Position numbers and translations under genes: made by a program | Shown: positions 11,478 to 22,574 of the stretch, piece by piece | Layout: each line of letters opens with the position of its first letter | Numbering within the stretch: the first letter of the stretch is position 1 | NCBI GenBank assembly: GCA_022496805.1 | Contig: CM040099.1 | Coordinates: 5,954,501-6,018,500, forward strand | DNA length: 64,000 bases | Reading direction: 5' to 3' | Source of the DNA: Pohlia nutans | Lineage: Eukaryota; Streptophyta; Bryopsida; Bryales; Mniaceae | Notes under the pieces: generated by a model | What the model saw: only the letters and a program-made list of their open reading frames with translations | Told to the model about the DNA's origin: nothing | Database searches by the model: none

Positions 11478-13267
11478 AGTAGATGTTTTGGAGAGTTTAA
11501 CATTTTAACACAAAGAGTAATACACAAATGAAGAAGCTCAAAGTTCAAACTTTTTTGTAAGTATAGTTGGTATGACTCGTAATAATACATAAACAAAGAG
11601 ACCCCAACTTTGGACTTTTCATGGATGCAATTGACATTAATTTTTTTAGTGCAATTTATGCAAGTCTTAAAAATAAATTACTCATGAAATACTAGGTAGT
11701 GTACTAAAAAGGATTCGCTACGGACTCTACTCGAGTACATTACCTAGCATAGCTTACAACATCATAACTCCAGCCTCATCATGTGAACCAATGATGTGTT
11801 TTTATGTGTATGTTTCTCTTCGTGTTTAGCCTCCATGTATTATTGTGTGATGTGTAAATGTTTCCTCATTTGAGAAACGGTTTGCTTCAATTCATTGGAA
11901 ATTGCATTTTGGTGCTAGGTAGATAGTACTGTACATTGTGATGAAAAATTGTGAATTAGCTAGTACATTATTAAGATTAGTATGTGATTATGTGAACTAG
12001 GTAACGGAACACTATGGGTTATAATCTTAACGTTGAAAGTTAAATTTGTCACAAGCATGACCAAATTTTATGGAGTATGCTATGGTGAGAGTAAAGAATT
12101 AAATCCCAACTATGAAGATTTAGTCTCAAGTATGACCAAATTTTATGGAGTATGCTATCGTGACTAGAGTAAAGAATAAAATCCCATTTATGAAGATTTA
12201 GTCTCGGTCCTCTCGGATTTAGTGAGAGAACATTTTCGGAAATGACATAAAAGAGCCATTTGTGAGTCCCTCATATGATTCACCGTTCAATCCTACTACC
12301 AAATTCCAACCCATTTGTTACAATATGTACGTCACGCAATAACAAACAACCTATACGTCACCAACTTTGAATTGTTTTACGTGCAACAACAAACAACCAA
12401 AGACTCTCTACCTTCGGCTTTTTTGCACACCCTATACATCACATGATAATAAACAACAAATGCATAGACTCCAACTTCAAGAATTTTTTTTTCAAGCTCA
12501 GTGTGACACGAAATAATAAACAAGTGAAAAGTCACCAACTTTGAGCTCTCTTTTTAACACAATCAACATTAGCTCTTTATGTAAATTTAAAAAACAAACC
12601 AAACTTATGTTAAAATAGAGTAGAGAATTATGGCCCATTTATGAAAATTTAGTGAAAGAACATCACATGAGGTGATTTGTCTCTTAAAAATTTCATCACT
12701 TGAATCTTTCTACCAAATTCCAACTCATTTTCACAACAAGTACATCACGCAATAACAAACAATGTAACATTGATCACCGACTTTGGACCTTTTCTCCACG
12801 CCAATTATTTTTCGCACATTAACAAACAATTGATCAAGGGTCAACTACTTTGGACCTTTCTATTATGCTTGGTACGTCACAAACTAATAAATAAGTAAAA
12901 AGTCATTAACATCTAGCTTATTTTGAATGCAATTGACATCACTAAGATTTAAGTCATGCAAACTTTAAAAATGAACCAAACTTATGTTGAGAGTAAAGAA
13001 TAGAAACCTATATATGAAGATTTATTAAAAAAAATTTAAAAGTGGTGTCACATTAAAAGTGGTGATTTGTATTACAAAATTCTAGTACTAAATCTTGCTA
13101 CCAAATCCCCGACCAAATTCCAGTTCAATTTCACAACAAATACGCCATGAAATAACAAACAACCTAAAAGTCACCAATTTCAATTTTTTTCCACGTTTAA
13201 CATGTTGTATGGTGATAAACAACTAAAAAGATTTAGAAACTTTAGATTTATTTTTCTTTACGTTATG
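11478..13267. other. Repeat-landscape DNA between two foldbacks
   Basis: No gene. This holds several diverged copies of the 370-390-bp unit and a recent local tandem duplication of about 77-79 bp near 12053-12205, seen as the phrase 'atgaccaaattttatggagt' repeated at an offset of about 77. Confidence 0.5.
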
Positions 13268-14262
13268 TACTGTGGGGTGACACCGAAATTGGCCCCTTGT
13301 GCAATTCCAGGGAAAGTGCCCACATTGCTGCCAACTTTGACACCCTCCCAAGCCCTGGAAAATTGTTATTTATACATGAAATTATAGAAACAAAATCATC
13401 GTTATCTTGAAAACATGTGTACGAAATTTCAAAGCAAGAAGATTGATAAAAAAATTATATATTCAAGATTTACTAACAAGGGGTAGCTGTAAGAAATGTT
13501 TCACAGCTGCCAACTTTGACACCCTCCCAAGGATTGAAGAATTTTTTTTTCCCATGAAATTTTTGGAGTAGGAACATATTTATGTTTTTTACACATGTGA
13601 AAAAATTCAAATCCAAAAGACCCACCAAAAAAATGATATTCCAAATCTACCAACAGGTGTAGTTGTGAGAAACAAAGTCACTTCACAACTTCCAACTTTG
13701 ACAGCCTCCCTACGGCTGAGAATCTGTTATTTCAATATGAAATTTTTGTCACATGATCTTTATAATATTGATCACATGTATGAAAATCTTCACGGCTAAA
13801 CGATACACACAAAAATAGTTATCCTATATCTACCAACATCGTTGTGAAGCGACTTTGTTTCTCACAACTACACCTGTTGGTAGATTTGGAATATCATTTT
13901 TTTGGTGGGTCTTTTGGACTTGAATTCTTTCACATGTGTAAAAAACATAAATATGTTCCTACTCCAAAAATTTCATTTGAAAAAAAAAATTCTTCAATCC
14001 TTGGGAGGGTGTCAAAGTTGGCAGCTGTGAAACATTTCTTACAGCTACCCCTTGTTAGTAAATCTTGAATATCTTTTTTTGTATCAATCTTCTTGCTTTG
14101 AAATTTGGTACACATGTTGTTGACATAACAATGATTTTGTGTCTAAAATTGTATGTATAAATAACAATGTTCCAGTGCTTGGGAGGGTGTCAAAGTTGGC
14201 AGCAGTGTGGGCACTTTCCCTGGAATTGCACAAGGGGCCAATTTCGGTGTCACCCCACTGTA
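13268..14262. mobile_element. 991-bp foldback element flanked by TA, Tc1/mariner-like ends
   Basis: The element spans 13270-14260 between TA dinucleotides at 13268-13269 and 14261-14262. Ends read CTGTGGGGTGACACCG on the left and CAGTGGGGTGACACCG in reverse complement on the right. The inverted arms run about 13270-13695 and 13845-14260, with a loop of about 150 bp. Each arm contains spaced copies of a GCTGCCAACTTTGACACC module (left 13327, 13506 and a variant at 13688; right, inverted, ending at 14025 and 14203), a spacing of 178-182 bp. TA duplication and CAGT-type ends fit the Tc1/mariner superfamily. There is no transposase ORF. The element interrupts a unit of the surrounding repeat; removing it restores the normal unit length. 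Confidence 0.7.
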
Positions 14263-14573
14263 CAACAAGCACTAATAAACACACGAAGAGTCATCATCAT
14301 CGGACCTTTTTTGAAAGAAATTGACATCAATTCACCATGTAAACCTACAAACAAACTAATGTTTGATTGAGAGTAAAGAATATGGACCTATTTATGAAGA
14401 TTTAGTGAATAAACATCATAAGAGGTGTGACATTAAAAATGATGGTTTGTCTCACAAAATTATATTGATAATGAATCCTTCAAATCTTAATTCACTTTCG
14501 CAATACATACGTCAGGCAATAACAAACAATAGATAAAAGACTCACTAATTTTTCATGTCCAATACCTCCCACA

Positions 14574-15104
14574 TTAACCCCTAAAAGCCCGAGGGGTATT
14601 GGACAAAACATAGATGTGTTATAATATGTGCCTTCCATATGTTTGATGAAGGTTGGTTCAATAGACAAAATGTAGAGTATCATCTTTACAAATTATCCAT
14701 ACGGTCAAACTTTCAAAATAATCTTTAGATCATTTTTTAATGAATTTAAAAGCATTAACCTTCAAAAATTTGTATAAATTATAATTTTCAATTTTAGAGT
14801 TCAAAATTTAGTACGATTGGTTAAAGTTGGGCTATCTATCGTAAACTTCAAAAAAGCAAGAGAAATGATGGAGGAATCATCATTACTTTCCCCAAATAGC
14901 AAATTTTGTAACACTAAGACAATGTTGAGGTGATCTACTTTGAAAAATTCTCCCGGGTGGAGTTTAACTCGGATTGCCATAATTCAAATGGGGTTGGAAA
15001 GTAGACTTGATGTAGTATTTTAAAATATTTTTTATTTTTTCAAAATTTTTTTTTTTGTTCCGGGCAGCGACCAGAAAATGGTCGCTCGGGAGCTTAGGGG
15101 TTAA
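14574..15104. mobile_element. 523-bp non-autonomous element flanked by TTAA
   Basis: The element spans 14578-15100, with TTAA at both borders (14574-14577, 15101-15104). Inverted ends begin CCCCTAAAAGCCCGAG on the left and CCCCTAAGCTCCCGAG in reverse complement on the right. A small hairpin (cgaccagaaaatggtcg) lies near the right end. Related copies with the same TTAA-CCCCTAA ends are found at 20624-20753 and 28297-28371. TTAA targets and C-rich ends are typical of the piggyBac superfamily; that assignment is inferred and no transposase is present. Confidence 0.6.
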
Positions 15105-15300
15105 AAGAATCACTAATTTTGGACATTTTTTTTCCCATTCAATACGTCACGCACTAATAGACATGCGAAAAGTCATCATCATCAAACTTCTTTTTAAACG
15201 CAATTGACATGGATAACAAACAACTGATCATAAGAGTCATCAACTTAGGACATTTTATTTTTACACTCGGTATGTCATATGAAGCCTACTAAACAAACCA

Positions 15301-15615
15301 AATTTAAGCTGATAGCCCATTCACACCAAAAAATTGCACCACATACATGCATTTCATTTCACTTGCATCCCTCTACAACGTCACTCTTTGTTTCTCTACA
15401 ACGTAGCTTTTGTAAAATCCAATTTAAACTTTTTGACATGCAAATAAATCCTACAACGCATCTTGGATAACGATCTTAATTTAACGCACCTACACCCTCA
15501 AATTTCATAAAAGACAAACTCTTACAAGCCTTGCAAATTGTTTATTATTTGTCCAAGTTACCCTCTTGATGATTTGAGGGACGCTAATGCAAGTACGGTA
15601 AAGGTTCGGTGTGAA
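15301..15615. other. Intergenic DNA
   Basis: No gene or element boundary seen; the repeat-landscape phrases fade out around 15300. Confidence 0.35.
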
Positions 15616-15700
15616 GGGCCTCTTTACACATACTGGAGGCAAGAAGTTGTAAAGAGAAAAATTTCTCTCCTCACGGCTTCTCGCCTCTAGTGTAAAGACA
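15616..15700. mobile_element. Short hairpin MITE, copy 1 of the GGGCCTCTTTACAC family
   Basis: The segment begins GGGCCTCTTTACAC, runs through 'ggaggcaagaag', and ends with the inverted form 'cttctcgcctctagtgtaaaga', so it folds into a single hairpin of about 85 bp. A second, longer member lies at 15816-15950. The exact ends and target duplication are uncertain. Confidence 0.5.
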
Positions 15701-16410
15701 TCAGGAAAAAAGTGCAAGGCATATGAACATGGTGCCATGATGGTGCATAGAAATGCAATTAAGATAGTTTGGTGCCAACCTCCATACCAATCTAGTATGA
15801 ATAAAATGACACTAAGGGCCTCTTTACACTAGAGGCGAGAAGCCATGAGGAGAGAAATTTCAGCCAACGAGAAATTCGTCTTCTTGGTTTCTAAGCTTCT
15901 CATGAGCTGAAATTTCTCTCCTCACGACTTTTCACCTCTAGTGTAAAAAGAATTACATGTATGCGCCCTTTGACATCTAAATGGCACCAAATGGTCTAGT
16001 CCAACTTCGATGGGGGCCCTAAATGGCCTTTGAAAATAGAGAATTAATTAGGAGCAAATTCAATGAGGGAACATGATAGTTTTAAATGGCCGGTGATTTT
16101 GAGTCCCCAACAATCTCTCCTCACGGCTTCTTGCCTCTAATCTAAAGACATTAGGAACTGCAAGGCATGTGAACATGGTGCTACGATGATACATAGAAAT
16201 GCAATTTGGTGCCAACCTCCGTACCAACCTAGTATGGATAAAATGACACTAAAATGACATGAATGCGCCCTTTGATATCAAAATGGCACCAAAATAGTCT
16301 AGCCCAACTTTTCTGATGGAGGCCCTAAATGACCCATGAAAATAGTAGGAGCAAATTGAATGAGGGAACATGATGGATTTAAATGGCCGGTGATTCGAGT
16401 CCCCAACAAT
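15665..16410. repeat. Direct tandem duplication upstream of the TBCCD1-like gene
   Basis: Copy A (15665-16114) and copy B (16115-16410) are adjacent and share the same order of phrases: ctctcctcacggcttct, gtgaacatggtgc, gtgccaacctcc, aaaatgacactaa, atgcgccctttga, gagggaacatgat, atggccggtga and gagtccccaacaat. Copy A is longer mainly because of the 135-bp hairpin element at 15816-15950. Divergence is moderate. Copy B abuts the GC-rich promoter of the TBCCD1-like gene. Confidence 0.7.
15816..15950. mobile_element. 135-bp hairpin MITE inserted in one copy of a tandem duplication
   Basis: The left arm GGGCCTCTTTACACTAGAGG continues to 'gagagaaatttcagc'; the right arm is its inverted copy from 'gctgaaatttctctcc' to 'ctagtgtaaaaaga'. 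The segment is missing from the second copy of the surrounding duplication (near 16245), so it is a clean insertion after the duplication arose, or was lost from the other copy. Confidence 0.65.
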
Positions 16411-17028
16411 CCGTCGCGGACGGAATCCCGGTACCAAATCCGAACCCCGTTTCACGCCCGGTCCGACGCGCGGTTGCACCCTATCTCGCACCCCAGGCCA
16501 AGGCAAGAGGCAAAGCGAGCTGACTCCGTCGTCGCGGTCTGTCGTCGTCGTCGTCCCCGTCGTCGTCGTCGAAGGAGGAGCCCAAGCCCTAGAGGAGAGC
16601 CCAGGCGGGATCGCAAAGCCAAAGTTCCCCCCCTGCCATGCCCCGCCCGGCCATTTCTTGCTTTCCTTTTTCCTCCCTTCCTTTTGCAGCCTGCCTGGCT
16701 GCTACAGCACTCCACTCCTCCTGCTCCTTTGCCCGTTCCTCTTCTCACTGCCGGAATCTCTTGCGTTCTCGCTTTTCCAGCGCGTGATTCGGTGCCGAAA
16801 CCACCGAGAGCCCGTTCGTTTCCCCTCCCCCTCGTAGAGCGGACCGTTGTGATGTGTGGACGAAGGGGCTGCCGCGGTTGTGTGATCGGGGAGAAGGATG
16901 TCGGTGTTGGCGATGTGATGACGATGATGATGAAGAAGGGCGAGATTGGGTTTAGTAACTGCTTTTAGGGTTAGGTTGCTACAACACACTACTCCACCCC
17001 GACGACATTGGTGGTCACACGATCACTG
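16411..17028 (+). promoter_or_regulatory. GC-rich promoter and first 5' UTR exon of the TBCCD1-like gene
   Basis: There is an abrupt switch at about 16411 to GC-rich, CpG-dense DNA, including a (CGT)n run near 16525-16572. The segment ends at a strong donor (CTG|GTAAGT) at 17028/17029. An open frame of 202 codons crosses it, but its product is arginine- and proline-rich with no domain, as expected of a CpG-island leader. The transcription start cannot be placed exactly. Confidence 0.55.
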
Positions 17029-17642
17029 GTAAGTTTTTCTTGCTCCTTCTCTCACCCCCTCTTGATTTGGCCGGAGACTAGGTCAAAATCGTGCATTTCA
17101 GTGGCATTGTCTATGCGCTATTTTTGAGGAATTTCTAGTCGTGTGAAATGTGCATGGTTGTTTTTCTTTTCCCCCTCGCCCGTCTCTCATTCTTGGTAGT
17201 CGAGCTGAAGGCAATGTGGTGTGAGGATTAATGCAATTCGAGAACTATTCCACCGACGATATTTCTTCATATCAGTAATTCCTTGCCTGTAGCGGACGGT
17301 ATACAATTTTTTTCATTTTTTTTCCAACAAGTTGGATCGAGAACAATAAAGGTGTGATTTTTTTGTCTTCCTGAAGAATTTTGTAGAAGGGTTATGGTTT
17401 CATGTCATGGATACATAGATCCAGTTCTCCGAAACCTGGAAGAGTTGTAGACTATTTAGAGGAAAGAGAGAAGCTGGAAAAAAAGATCATTATCTTGTGA
17501 GTGAGCAGCGAATGGCTATGCGTTGAGATGGGAAACTGTTATTCATGGGAGAACTCGGTGGATACGAGCTTGAACAGCTTTCCGTTTGGTCCGATTGCCA
17601 TTCTTACCTACACCATATTAGAGTGTGGCTTCTTCCTTGCAG
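17029..17642 (+). other. Intron in the 5' UTR of the TBCCD1-like gene
   Basis: Donor GTAAGTTTTT at 17029 and acceptor CTTCCTTGCAG ending at 17642 give a 614-bp intron. The following leader (17643-17724) has no ATG before the start at 17725, which supports that start. Long introns in the 5' leader are common in plant genes. Inferred from splice-site quality only. Confidence 0.55.
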
Positions 17643-17724
17643 GATCGAATTGGTTTTTTTATTTTCTTTCGAAGGTTGAGGTAGAAGAGAGAGAGGTGAA
17701 AGAAGAAGACGAAAAGGTGGAAAG

Positions 17725-20700
17725 ATGAGTGCTGGGACAGCAGTAGTGAAGAATGGAGAAGGGGCACGGGAGCCACCATGGCTTCACGTGCGGCGGAAGT
17801 GTTTTGAGTTTGGGCTGCTGCCACTTCCTAGCCTTGCGCACAGTGATGTTGTAACTGGGTTGAGGAACCTCCGCGTGAAATTACTCCAGCAGGCTCCTCC
17901 CATTTCCACTTGGTCCTTGAGCATCAATTCCAATGCTTCATACACGGCGCCGGCGTTAGGGGGTAGGAAACGGGTGGCCACTGCAGGCATAGCTGCAGCT
18001 TTGGAGATCACGGAGTCGCATGCTCATTTGGTGCTGGATACTTTGGCATCTGTTTTGAACGAAGCGGGGGGAATGGTGGACGTCCTGGCCAAAACTCCAG
18101 TGACGGAAATCGATTCTGTAGGCGCTGATGTTGACGACCTTATAATATTTCTGTACGTGCAAACTTACCGAAGAGTTCCGTCCCGGCCACATCGAGGAGC
18201 TGCTGATGTCGCTGATGTTTGGCCTTCCACTTCTGCGATTGATGGTTTTCTTCCTGCCCTATCTCCCATGCAGGTGCCCACTTTCACTTGACCCATTGTC
18301 CTGTATGAATCATTCCGGAGCCAGGTGCTCAGAAGCGGAGTGTAGAATGCCAAGTAGTATTTGAAGCACCAGTAATTCTGATTTATCATCAGAAAGTAGG
18401 CCTTACTATGACCTAATGAGATTAGCATTGTTGGTTCTTTCGTGCTAAGATATGGTGTTTTATGTATGCGAGAGGCTGTATTCAGCAGTAGGCATCCCTC
18501 ATGATAATCGGTGATTGTCAATCTTGCCATTTCTAAACTTCAGTTCGTAAACTCTTCGGGCTTGAGCCTTCTTCACTCGGCCAAGGATGCTTTCTAGGGA
18601 AATAAATAAACCTCAGTAACGAGTCTTTTGGTGGGACTTCAAGTTTAATAGATAGAACCTGAAGGAATCAGGAAATGTAGTTGTTTGGAGGGGAAGTTTG
18701 TGCCACATCATTGAGCCATACTCTTTCAATAATGAACACATACGCGGACATGTTTCTGAAGTTTGTGGGACATTCTACAGGTTAGATCATCTACAGTGTC
18801 TCGGCGCTTAATGCCCGGTCACGCAGAAGAGGAAGTCAATCAGTTGGCATATATGCGAAAGCACTTGCCAAATCTTCTTAGCCTCTTGGCAGAGACAACA
18901 GAAGAAGAGGAAACGAGTAATAAGGTAATGAATATTCTTTCAAATAATTATTTAATGTTAATGAAGCTCTCTTTTCATCAATAGCATCAATAGCATCTGC
19001 GTTCAGGTCTTTAATGTAGGCTTTGTGATGGCTCTTCTAAATTATGAGCTCATGCTATTATGCTCCCTTGACAAGTCACCCTGGAAATTTCCCTTGCTAG
19101 AAGCATTGAAGACTTGGAATTTTTTTAGTCCTGCTTAGTTTACTGTTGACAATGTTATCTGCTCATTGAGCTTTCTGCAGTATTATTAAGTGGGATTCTC
19201 TTAATGCTGTTTTTTTTTGGCTTCCCTCAGGTTATAACTGCTGAGCAGTTTGAGCATCTAGGGCTTCTTCTGAAAGCAAAAAATGCTAGCTTGGAGAACA
19301 TGCACTTGTGTCAGGCAGCCCCCTTCTTTGCTAATTCAGACCCAGATATGCCAGCAGCTCCTGTACCTGTTGCGCAAGTGCTGGAGTGGGTTCAACAGCA
19401 CATATGTGCTGCTTCAGAAAATTTGAGGGGGACTCAGAAACTGAGCAAAGAAGAACCGGTAGTGAAAGATACTGCCCTTTTAGAGAGTTCATCCTCTGAG
19501 GCTACAGATGTGGCAATGGCAGACGCAACACCTAGCCCTGTCAGCCCGACACCATCTAGTACCCAAACTATTCTAGTGCCAAATGGGGTATTGCACTTGT
19601 CTAAAGACTGGCGCCCAGATGGTATGACATTCGTGGATGGGGTCATGAAGGCATCTGTATTGAAAAGAGAAAATGACATCAAGGGTGAATCTGTGAAGGT
19701 AGAGGCTGCTTCTGATCAATTTTGTAGCATTACTGCCAAGATCATTCTCATGGTTCTGTTAATGTGGTTCCTGTTGCATGTGTTTTCTTGTGTCTGGCTT
19801 CTGAATACGCTGGTTTGAAAGATCATGCTTTTAATCACTGGCTTTTGCTTGGTTCTGTTGCAGGTTTCTCATTGCCATGATTCAGTTGTGTACATACTTG
19901 CACCACTGAAATATGTGTCCGTCTTTGGCTGTTCGGATTCTATTATTGTGCTAGGGGCTGTTGGAAAGGTAAGTGACCCATCTTGTGCTCCAACCTTTCA
20001 CTTCAGCTTTTTCAGCTTGTTGATCTTTGTGTTACATTGAACCGTGTGTTTCACCAAAAAGCTGACCGCAGGTTTAGGTGTTACCGGTATGATTTACATC
20101 GCTTGCTACTATCTGTTCTTAATTTCTACTTTTGTTGTTTACAGGCAGTCCGAGTGGAGCACTGCGAGAGGATTCAACTTATTGTGCCAACTGCTCGTAT
20201 TACTATTGCTAACTGTCGGGAATGTGTTTTCTATCTTGGAGTGAACCAACGGCCACTGTTCACTGGGGACAACCACCACCTCCAGGTTCAGTTGAATCTT
20301 CAGCATAGCTTTGAAAGTAAATCTGACTGTGAATTGGCTGCTTTTGAAAGTGTATTCACAAATATTTTAACAACTGCTTTTGGTTGCTGTCTCGAGCAGG
20401 TGGCCCCTTACAACACGTTCTATCCAAAATTGGAAGCTCACTTGGCGCAAGTAGGGGTTGATGCGACAGTAAATAGGTGGGACCGGATACTGACTTTGGG
20501 TATGGTGGATCCTCATGATGCCTTCCTTCATCCTGCTGGTGCTGCAGATGTTCAAGCTGAGGGTGCAACACAGCTCCCACCAGAGAAATTTGTGACATTT
20601 TCGGTGTGTATACATACTCTATTTTAACACCTAAGTGCCCAATCAACCATATTATGCTTGATTTTTGACATAAATCATACAATGTGATATTTCAATTATG

Positions 20701-21430
20701 CAGATTGTAGTGCTTTGACTTTTACAAATCATGTGAGGACCTTTAGGGGTTAATTGTAGAGTCGATTTGTGCAGAGTTCATTTGACCCTAGCTTGATTTT
20801 CCTGTCATGTCGAGTGTGGGTTGTGGGTTCTCTGATGAAGTCCAAGTCATTGGCGATTCCAATAGTTTGAATGCTCATAAGTATGTTTTCTATGTTGGTT
20901 CTTCTGGCATTTACAGGTTCCAAGATGGAGTGAAGCTGATTCTGAGCAGCAGCTTCTTACTCGGGCAAATCCTTTCTTATTGCCCAAGCCATATCTTCTT
21001 GCTCAGCAACACAGGGTAGGCTTCGTGCTTGTCACTTGCTAGCAGGTGTACTTGGCTTCCATGTGTATCAAAATAGTAAGCTGCTTAGTGGTTGGCCTTG
21101 TTTTCCAAACCTGGTGGCTTATGCTTGGTTATATTTTTTATGTGAGCAGTGTAAAGCAGCTGAGAATTTGAAGCAAAGTCTGAAGAACACCCCACTGGAG
21201 GAGGGAAAGAAGCGTGAACTAATTTCCGCTATTCATGGACATTTCCGCGATTGGCTATTTGGTGATTTTCAACACCAATTGATCATCTCTTTGGCATTGC
21301 ATATATGGTATTGTGCAATTCAGATGTTAGTGCTGATTGTGAACCTGTGTGGGGTGCAGCTTCTGGTAACATCCGTCAAATATATGATCTTCAAGCTCTG
21401 GATAGGTTGGACAGCAATGGCATGGAGTAG
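17725..21430 (+). CDS. TBCC domain-containing protein 1 (TBCCD1)-like, C-CAP/cofactor C-like domain
   Basis: Nine coding exons join in frame: 17725-18273, 18781-18924, 19231-19698, 19864-19968, 20145-20285, 20400-20603, 20917-21015, 21150-21261 and 21360-21430. All introns are GT-AG and all are phase 0 except the last (phase 1). The product is 630 residues. It matches the plant TBCCD1 family in order: N-terminal helical region (motif ADVWPSTSAIDGFLPALSP near 162-180), the segment APFFANSDPDMPAAPVP near 255-275, then the C-CAP beta-helix (about 370-510; motifs IANCRECVFYLGVNQRPL and PYNTFYPKLE), and a C-terminal helical tail. TBCCD1 is related to tubulin cofactor C and RP2; in animals and Chlamydomonas it acts in centrosome or basal-body positioning and Golgi organisation. 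In a land plant its role is not settled. It faces the VID27-like gene tail to tail. A TTAA MITE sits in the sixth coding intron. Confidence 0.85.
20624..20753. mobile_element. Small TTAA-flanked MITE in a TBCCD1 intron
   Basis: Element of 122 bp at 20628-20749 between TTAA at 20624-20627 and 20750-20753. Ends read CACCTAAGTGCCC on the left and CCCCTAAAGGTCC in reverse complement on the right, matching the element at 14578-15100. It lies wholly within the intron 20604-20916 and leaves the splice sites intact. Confidence 0.55.
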
Positions 21431-22183
21431 AATTACAGGCACTAAGATTTATTCACCTGCAGTTTGAGCCCTTCACAAACTTTGCTGGTTGTTTCAACAT
21501 CTGGTCATGTGTTCATAGGTTCGGTGGAGACAACCAGGTTGCGTCAGATTTACTGTTGTTAGCTCCTGTATTTGGACTTCAGTGAGGCTAAATTGTGTCA
21601 AAGGGTTCGTAATTGGTGTCAGTATAGCCCCTTCCTCCTTAAGCAGAAACCTGCTTCTTGTTGTTTGGGGTCAGTAGTAATTGAGGAACGTACAGAAGTT
21701 GGATGAAGGAGGCTTAATTCCCAACAGAAAGAGGATGTAACTGGCAGTCTGGGAGCATCGATCAGTTTTCTCATCTGGTAGGTAGGGACTGGGACTTCGC
21801 CAAGCAGCCATAACATTATTTAGTGACAGACAGACAGACAGACAGACAGACGTGTAGGTTTATGTTTTACACAGCTTTTGCAAAATAGTTGGACATGGGA
21901 GGATGGGGTGCAACAAAATTGGGGGCTAAGGCTGTATCAACAGAAATGTCAAATAAGAACATGGACTGCGGTGACTAGAGCGTATGTAGTCCCTACAACC
22001 ATTAGAGGTGACTGGTGTCCAGATGAACATTGGATAGCGCAGTGTAAACTCCTCTCTTTGATTTGGGGGAATTATTTTATTGCAGCCTTTCGTTGTGTAC
22101 AACTTTTATCCATGGACTTTTGTATCCATACGGCAATCAAACATAATGCCTTGATTCATACTCTCTCAGTCCTTGTTGAAAAC
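21431..22183 (+). other. Probable 3' UTR of the TBCCD1-like gene
   Basis: Mixed-composition DNA after the stop, with no domain-bearing ORF. It contains a (GACA)n microsatellite. No clear AATAAA was found, so the polyadenylation site is unplaced. Confidence 0.4.
21825..21851. repeat. (GACA)n microsatellite
   Basis: Nearly seven perfect GACA units in a row, in the presumed 3' UTR of the TBCCD1-like gene. Such runs are often length-polymorphic. Confidence 0.9.
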
Positions 22184-22574
22184 TAAGGTAGGAACACCTA
22201 TTTTCGTGCATTTAAGGAATTTTGCCTATTTCCAATGGGATTTAGATGCTGGTTTTTTTATATCGTATTAGCAATCTAAAAAAAAGGTGAACCCAAGTGA
22301 AATTAAAATTTTCTCATTCTATATGAATATATTATGAATTTTCAAAGTTTTGTATGTCTAGACACCTATTTATGTGCATAGACCCCTCCTAAAAGTGTGC
22401 ACAAGGACAACTCACCTTTTGGTGGCTTGTGCCAATCAATGAGTGCCTTGTGTTGGATTTGTTTTAGAAATAGAATCTTATGTGCACAGTACTAGGTGAG
22501 GCATTGCTTGTGAATGCATGCATTTATAGGGATTGCTTTTAGGGGGGCGCTCGAGTATGGGTGTTCCTACCTTA
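22184..22574. mobile_element. 391-bp terminal-inverted-repeat element, superfamily unknown
   Basis: TAAGGTAGGAACACC at 22184 is mirrored by GGTGTTCCTACCTTA ending at 22574. The similarity fades quickly inward. The TWA-type flanks (TAA and TTA) recall PIF/Harbinger, but they may belong to the inverted repeat itself. No transposase. It lies just beyond the presumed end of the TBCCD1-like transcript. Confidence 0.45.

Larger units (their letters stand above)
4420..15300. repeat. Degenerate tandem-repeat landscape, unit about 370-390 bp
   Basis: A recognisable phrase (gagagtaaagaat, then a motif like atgaagatttagtgag, then a motif like gtgatttgtctcacaaa, then 'caacaaacaac' and 'caccaactttgaa' modules) recurs through this region. 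Anchor copies sit near 8425, 8795, 12089, 12167, 12618, 12991 and 14371, with weaker ones near 4456, 4767 and 6961. Spacings are 370 (8425 to 8795), 373 (12618 to 12991) and 387 (12991 to 14371, after subtracting the inserted 991-bp element and its 2-bp duplication). Inside each unit a shorter module of about 65-75 bp with 'aataataaacaa' also repeats. Copies are strongly diverged. The region carries several inserted elements listed separately. Whether it is an old satellite or a degraded element is not known. Confidence 0.55.

Noticed and set aside
16360..16968. 202-codon ORF on the + strand
   Set aside because: It crosses the tandem-duplication edge and the CpG-rich leader of the TBCCD1-like gene; the product is R/P-rich without a domain. 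GC-rich DNA lacks stops by chance.
17501..17728. 75-codon upstream ORF overlapping the TBCCD1 start
   Set aside because: Most of it, including its ATG, lies in the 5' UTR intron, so it is absent from the spliced mRNA.
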